Made by a program: the position numbers and the translations under genes | DNA from: Crocinitomicaceae bacterium | Lineage (GTDB): Bacteria > Bacteroidota > Bacteroidia > Flavobacteriales_D > Crocinitomicaceae | Direction: 5' to 3' | Length of the DNA stretch: 64,000 bases | Assembly: GCA_030730025.1 (NCBI GenBank) | Contig: JANQWC010000013.1 | Location: 1-64,000, forward strand | In this document: positions 59,728 to 64,000 of the stretch, one piece after another | Layout of the letters: each line of letters opens with the position of its first letter | How positions within the stretch are numbered: position 1 is the first letter of the stretch | Notes under the pieces: generated by a model | The model's input: the letters and a program-made list of their open reading frames with translations, nothing else | The model's database searches: none | Told to the model about the DNA's origin: nothing

Positions 59728-62718
59728 TTAGGCGCGTAGACGCTTAGAGAAGTCTAATAAGATTGGCGTGGCTACACACAATGAAGAGTATGTTCCGATC
59801 AAGACGCCAACAAGCAAGGCGAACAAGAAGCCTTTGATGGCAGGGCCACCGAAGATGAACATGATCAAGACAACAACGAAGAGGATCATTGAGGTATTGA
59901 ATGTTCTAGAAAGCGTTCTGTTCAAAGAGCTGTTGATGATGTCTCCGTGGTTGTCTTCTGGCTTGCTTTTGCGCAGGTTCTCACGGATACGGTCAAAGAC
60001 AATGACGGTATCGTTCATGGAATAACCGATGACCGTAAGGATGGCCGCAATAAACGCTTGGTTGACATCTAGAGTAAACGGTAAGTAACCATGTAGCAAG
60101 GAGAAGATAGAGATCACAAAGAATGCATCGTGAACCAAACCAACGATTGCACCTAAAGAGTACTGCCAATGTCCAAAACGAATGAAGATGTAGGCAAAAA
60201 TAGCCAACAAAGCAAGGGTAATGGCGATGGTAGAGGATGTCCAGAGCTCGCTAGAAATAGATGCAGAAATGGCACGAGACTCAAGGACTTCGTAGCTGCC
60301 CATTTTGTCTTTGCATGCGTCTAGACCCAATTCGAGTTGAGCGTTGACTTGGTCGGTAGCGCCGTCGTTGTTAAGCAAGTAGTTCGTCACGATTTCTACG
60401 TTGAAGTCGTTGGATTTGGTTTTGAGGTCAACAGAAGCTGGCTCGCCATTTTCTACAAAAACTTTAGTGAGTTCTTTGCGAATGGATTCGATATCTGCTT
60501 TCTTTTCAAATTTAACCGCAAAAGTACGGCCACCTGTAAACTCAACGCTTTGTTTCAAACCGCGTGTACTGAGTGAAATGACTCCTGCAATGGTTACGAT
60601 GATAGAGAATACGTAGAAGTATTTTCTTTTGCCCATCCAGTCAAAGTTGAAGTTTTGGAATAAGCCTTTTGAGTATTTGGTGTTGAACTCTACTTTTTTA
60701 CCTTTTGCCAACCAAGTATGGATAGCAAGCTCGGCAATCACCATTGCTGAGAACATAGAGGTAAAGATACCGATGATGAGGGTTGTAGCGAAAGATTCGA
60801 TTTCACCTGTACCAAAAATCTTAAGGATGATCGCAACAAGTAAGTGGGTTACGTTCGCATCGATGATTGAAGGCAATGCTTTGCGGAAACCGATGTTAAT
60901 GGCTGTTTCGGTATCGGCGCCCATGGCTTGTTCTTCTCGAACGCGCTCAAAGATGAGGATGTTGGCATCGACTGCCGTACCAATTGTAAGAACGATACCT
61001 GCAATACCTGCAAGGGTAAGGACCGCACCAAAAGAGGCGAGTGATCCGAAGATGAACACAACGTTGACGATAAGTGCGATGTTGGCTGCTTGACCTGCTT
61101 TACCGTAGTAGAACATCATGTAAAGCAATACGGCGATAAACGCAACGCCGAAAGAGATAAGACCTGCTTGCGAGTTCTCGGCACCAATTGTTGGCCCTAC
61201 TTTTTGTAAGTCTTTGATGACACAAGGCACCGGAAGCGCACCGCCATTGAGTAGACCTGCGAGGTCTTCTGCTTCTTGGAAAGTAAAGCTACCAGAGATT
61301 TGAGTGTTACCGTTGGTAATGGCGTTGATGACGCGCGGTGCGCTATAAACAACACTATCCATTGAAATGGCAATAATGCGGTCTTTGTTTTCGGTTGTCA
61401 TGCGGCCCCACTCGTTTGCACCTTCGTCTGTCATGGAAAGACTTACGATGATAGAACCGTTTGTTTGGTCGTAGTCAACTTTTGCGTTGCTCACGTGCTC
61501 TCCGCGAACGCGCGCTTTACCTGTATCGGGAATGCGGCAAGCGTAAAGGAAGTAAGCTGTTTTCTTGGATTTGTTGTCAACGCTTTCTGGCTTCGCTGAC
61601 CACATGAATTTGAGGTCTTGTGGGAAGGCGCTTTGAACGTCTTTGCGACGCAAGATGGCATCTACTGTTGCTTTTTCGTTTGCGTTTACGTAACCCATGG
61701 CGTAACCACCTACAGGAACAACCAACTCAGCAAGGCCTTTTTTGGCTGCATTCGCGATGGTAGTTTGGGTGGCGGCTTCAGATTTTACGGTGTCGTTTTG
61801 AACCGCTGTGGTATCTGAGGTAGTGTCTGCTTCTAAAGCGAGCTCGTCGCTCAAGACTTCGTTTTGTTTGCTCAAACGAGACGCTTCTTGCCATTGCATT
61901 TGAAGTTGGTCTGGCATATAAGTTTCGTAGAACTCGAGGTTTGCTGTAGAGCGAATTTTGCGCGATACGGTTTCTTCGTCTTGCACACCTGGAAGCTCGA
62001 TGTAGAGGCGGTTGGTAGCGAGGTCGCGTTGGATGTTGGGTTGTGCTACACCAAATTGGTTGATGCGGCGACCGATGATGTCTTCAATGCCTTTCATGGA
62101 AGAAGCAACGAGGTCGCGGAGGTAGTTTTCAACTTCTGCGTCAGTAGTTTTGATACCGATTGACTCTCCTTTGATGACGTAGCTCAACGGTAAAGAACCG
62201 TTTGCTTTTTTGTAGGCTGAGATAAACGTAGCAATGAAATCACCACCTTGTTGATTGTAAGTTGCTACAGCGCGGTTGAACGGCTTCGTGAATTTAGGAT
62301 CATTTACACTTTTGACGTGGCCGCGAATGAGGTCGGGGTAAGAAATTTCTACGGTTACGCTCATACCACCTACGAGGTCAAGACCAAAGGCAAGCGACAT
62401 TTTTTTCACTTGACCAAAAGTAGAACCCAATACTGGATAAACTGGCTTCTCACCTTTATCTCGAAGGATTTCATTGATAAAAGCTGCACGGGCAAGCTCT
62501 ACCGCTTCGGGATCGTTGAAATTGACTTCAGTACTGTTGGGGAGCACGGCAATACCACCGTTGTTCTTGGCTTCGTCGCGAAGCATTTTCACTTTAAGAT
62601 CTGCTTCTTTCGCCGCTTTGTTTTCAACGTTGCTCGCTACCCACGTGAAGGAGAGCTGGTAAACGCAAACCGCGGTAAGAAGAATGGACAAGAACCAAAA
62701 AAATCCTTTTAAACGCAT
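59728..62718 (-). CDS. secDF: Protein translocase SecDF fusion
   Basis: 996 aa. SecD and SecF in one chain, as usual in Bacteroidota. SecD part: first helix (9-30), large periplasmic domain with GLDLVGGMSVTVEISY, RRINQFGVAQPNIQ, IELPGVQDEE, and the D-S-A motifs leading to five helices (GIAGIVLTIGTAVDANILIFERVREE). SecF part: GLKQSVEFTGGRTFAVKF, helices with SMNDTVIVFDRIRENLRK. It uses the proton gradient to help SecYEG finish export. ATG 62718 is chosen; the 40 extra upstream residues would include the promoter. Confidence 0.97.
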   Translation of the reverse strand: MRLKGFFWFLSILLTAVCVYQLSFTWVASNVENKAAKEADLKVKMLRDEAKNNGGIAVLPNSTEVNFNDPEAVELARAAFINEILRDKGEKPVYPVLGSTFGQVKKMSLAFGLDLVGGMSVTVEISYPDLIRGHVKSVNDPKFTKPFNRAVATYNQQGGDFIATFISAYKKANGSLPLSYVIKGESIGIKTTDAEVENYLRDLVASSMKGIEDIIGRRINQFGVAQPNIQRDLATNRLYIELPGVQDEETVSRKIRSTANLEFYETYMPDQLQMQWQEASRLSKQNEVLSDELALEADTTSDTTAVQNDTVKSEAATQTTIANAAKKGLAELVVPVGGYAMGYVNANEKATVDAILRRKDVQSAFPQDLKFMWSAKPESVDNKSKKTAYFLYACRIPDTGKARVRGEHVSNAKVDYDQTNGSIIVSLSMTDEGANEWGRMTTENKDRIIAISMDSVVYSAPRVINAITNGNTQISGSFTFQEAEDLAGLLNGGALPVPCVIKDLQKVGPTIGAENSQAGLISFGVAFIAVLLYMMFYYGKAGQAANIALIVNVVFIFGSLASFGAVLTLAGIAGIVLTIGTAVDANILIFERVREEQAMGADTETAINIGFRKALPSIIDANVTHLLVAIILKIFGTGEIESFATTLIIGIFTSMFSAMVIAELAIHTWLAKGKKVEFNTKYSKGLFQNFNFDWMGKRKYFYVFSIIVTIAGVISLSTRGLKQSVEFTGGRTFAVKFEKKADIESIRKELTKVFVENGEPASVDLKTKSNDFNVEIVTNYLLNNDGATDQVNAQLELGLDACKDKMGSYEVLESRAISASISSELWTSSTIAITLALLAIFAYIFIRFGHWQYSLGAIVGLVHDAFFVISIFSLLHGYLPFTLDVNQAFIAAILTVIGYSMNDTVIVFDRIRENLRKSKPEDNHGDIINSSLNRTLSRTFNTSMILFVVVLIMFIFGGPAIKGFLFALLVGVLIGTYSSLCVATPILLDFSKRLRA

Positions 62719-62749
62719 TTCTTGAATATTTGAATTTGAATTAAGGTTG

Positions 62750-62781
62750 CAAATATAGGATTTTGGATCCTTAAATTCAAA
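62750..62781 (-). promoter_or_regulatory. Promoter of secDF
   Basis: On the minus strand TTTG (62781-62778), 20 nt, TATATTTG (62757-62750). Full consensus, 31 nt before the ATG. The -33 box falls just beyond the glycosyltransferase stop. Confidence 0.75.
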
Positions 62782-62789
62782 TAAAAAAT

Positions 62790-63917
62790 CTAGGCTTCTT
62801 CTGCTATTGCAATTAAGCCTTGGGCAAAAGATTGCCAAGCTTGCGTTAGATCCAAATGCATAGCGGCTAAGCGCTGGTTACATTTTTCGATATCTCCCTG
62901 ATTAAAAAGGATTTGCACACTTGAAGCAAATGCTTGTGGCGCCAGTGAAGGAAGTTCAAATCCGTGGCCTTGTGCGTGCAGACCTTCTGCCAATCCGCCG
63001 ACATTTGTGCACAAAACAGCACGTTTTTGGCTCAGGGCCATGGCACGGATGCCCGATTGGGTCGCAGTTAGGTAAGGCAAAACCACTAAGTCGGCCGCTG
63101 CAAAATAGGTATCCACCTCAGCATCGGGAAGATAACGATTGACAAATTTCCAGTTTGCGAAGGGCAATTCTTGGAGCGCCTGTTCGTAAATTTGCGCGTC
63201 GCCATAAACCTCACCAGCGATGAGTAATTGATACGAATCATCTAAAAGACTAAAAGCGGCTATCAATTCAGAAAGTCCTTTGTAGGGCCGAATGAGTCCG
63301 AAGAAAAGCAAGGTTTTTTTCTCGGGATCAAGACCTAGTTGCAGCCGCGCTGCTTGGGTATCCATCGCATTGGCCTCCCCTTCATAAGGCGGATGCGCAA
63401 TGAGCGCAATCTTTGCATCGGGCTTCAGTTCGAGGACATCTTTTTTGACGGCGGCAGAAAGCACCACAAAAGCATCGTAGGCATTCAAAAAAAGGCGATT
63501 GAAATAAGCGTCAAAAAAGCGCTTTTCATGCGGATTGAGGTTGTGGATAATGGCTACTTTTTTGGTTTTGCGAGGCAAAAAATAGGTCCAAAAAACCATC
63601 ATGGGCGCCATGAAGGTCATCCAGTAACTCGTGACAAAAACGGTGGGTTGCGAGCGCTTGAAAAGCAGTGCTGAACGCAGATAAGTGAAAGGATTAAAAG
63701 TAGAAACAACGCGTTCAAATTGTTGTTTCTCTGTATTCTCTTCAAACTGAGAGCTGCCCGGAAACAGAAAGTCGGGGTACTGTTTTTTGAAGGTATAGGC
63801 TTTTACATTTTTGCTTTTAGACAAAGCGTCTAGCGTGCGCAAACTGAATTTGGCAATCCCGCCCCTAAACGGAGGCAAGGCCGAGAAAAAAAGCCACTTT
63901 TGTTGTTGCGCACTCAT
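62790..63917 (-). CDS. Glycosyltransferase of the GT4/GT-B type
   Basis: 375 aa GT-B fold. N-half with FRGGIAKFSLRTLDALS; C-half with LLFFGLIRPYKGLSELIAAF, LLIAGEVYGDAQ, the GT4 donor site near TATQSGIRAMALSQKRAVLCTNVGGLAE (the E-x7-E motif is changed: Q in place of the first Glu). Probably adds a sugar to a lipid-linked glycan; donor and acceptor unknown. Its ATG overlaps the stop of the next upstream gene (ATGA), so it is part of an operon running in from beyond the window. Confidence 0.87.
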   Translation of the reverse strand: MSAQQQKWLFFSALPPFRGGIAKFSLRTLDALSKSKNVKAYTFKKQYPDFLFPGSSQFEENTEKQQFERVVSTFNPFTYLRSALLFKRSQPTVFVTSYWMTFMAPMMVFWTYFLPRKTKKVAIIHNLNPHEKRFFDAYFNRLFLNAYDAFVVLSAAVKKDVLELKPDAKIALIAHPPYEGEANAMDTQAARLQLGLDPEKKTLLFFGLIRPYKGLSELIAAFSLLDDSYQLLIAGEVYGDAQIYEQALQELPFANWKFVNRYLPDAEVDTYFAAADLVVLPYLTATQSGIRAMALSQKRAVLCTNVGGLAEGLHAQGHGFELPSLAPQAFASSVQILFNQGDIEKCNQRLAAMHLDLTQAWQSFAQGLIAIAEEA

Positions 63918-64000
63918 TGATTTGGGTCGAGGTTTTTGGCCTTGCAGCGCTCCAAAAAGGCCTTGAGTTCTTTATCGGTGAGTTCGTAGCCATCGCGATA
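63914..64000 (-). CDS. C-terminal fragment of an unidentified protein (window edge)
   Basis: 28 codons, in frame to the window end, ending ELKAFLERCKAKNLDPNQ-stop. The stop overlaps the glycosyltransferase ATG. Too little to identify; the helix is charged and soluble. It is the upstream gene in the glycosyltransferase operon. Confidence 0.7.
   Translation of the reverse strand, partial: YRDGYELTDKELKAFLERCKAKNLDPNQ

Noticed and set aside
62719-62838. 40-residue N-terminal extension of SecDF
   Set aside because: It includes a full-consensus promoter and the end of the glycosyltransferase gene; the first SecD helix follows ATG 62718.
1-64000. tRNA, rRNA, IS element, integrase or prophage genes
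   Set aside because: None seen; all gaps over 100 bp are accounted for by promoters, terminators or the riboswitch.

Overview
The window comes from a member of the Bacteroidota, most probably a Flavobacteriales-type aquatic bacterium (Cryomorphaceae/Crocinitomicaceae-like; the family is an inference). Evidence: four secreted proteins with type IX secretion (T9SS) C-terminal sorting domains; SprB-type and MopE-type repeats; a fused SecDF; a Rho factor with a long Q/N/R-rich insertion; a proton-pumping rhodopsin with Met at the spectral-tuning position; an alpha-oxoamine synthase of the sphingolipid/sulfonolipid type; and Bacteroidota promoters (TTTG, 18-20 nt, TAnnTTTG) in front of many genes. 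It looks like ordinary, compact chromosome: about 46 genes, very few gaps, no tRNA, rRNA, IS element, prophage or CRISPR array.

Layout. 1-6.3 kb: HicB-like antitoxin with its operator, a small secreted protein, a carotenoid desaturase, HU, an SDR oxidoreductase, gmhA and an APC permease. 6.3-15.7 kb: uvrA, an alpha-oxoamine synthase, a DEAD-box helicase, cutC, a fused E1 2-oxoacid dehydrogenase and a proteorhodopsin. 15.9-26.1 kb (all minus): sppA and an M1 peptidase-barrel protein in one operon, a MopE-repeat T9SS protein, pnp and rpsO. 26.2-30.7 kb: a cobalamin riboswitch controlling a T9SS-exported propeller-like protein, then a tightly coupled operon pyrR-like/murQ/arginase-family/membrane protein. 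30.6-37.6 kb: NlpC/P60 peptidase plus a nine-repeat secreted protein, an M16 peptidase pair (one catalytic, one inactive with a C-terminal extension) and a BNR-repeat T9SS protein. 37.7-47.1 kb: dnaX with an A10 slippage site, menE, a J-domain protein, a cysteine-poor endonuclease III, dnaB, a conserved Bacteroidota secreted protein usually misnamed asparagine synthetase B, rho and a DUF4199 protein. 47.1-64 kb: mpl and a coiled-coil/TPR protein, a DAO oxidoreductase and DUF2452 protein, yaaA, a SprB-repeat adhesin-like protein, a VIT/vWA/TPR/DUF2135 protein, secDF, a glycosyltransferase and the 3' end of one more gene.

How the parts fit. Most genes are housekeeping (replication, repair, translation, secretion, peptidoglycan recycling by MurQ and Mpl) mixed with envelope and surface functions typical of Bacteroidota. 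The most notable points are: (1) a stand-alone cobalamin-riboswitch gene for a T9SS-exported propeller-like protein that resembles the BtuG/YncE type of surface B12 binder; (2) dnaX in two frames joined at A10; (3) TAnnTTTG boxes (or one-mismatch versions) lying only 3-6 nt before the ATG of about ten genes, which predicts leaderless mRNAs; (4) an endonuclease III without its 4Fe-4S cysteines; (5) a secreted protein made of nine 35-38 residue repeats, coupled to an NlpC/P60 hydrolase. All assignments are by reading sequence and remembered family features; no database search was run.
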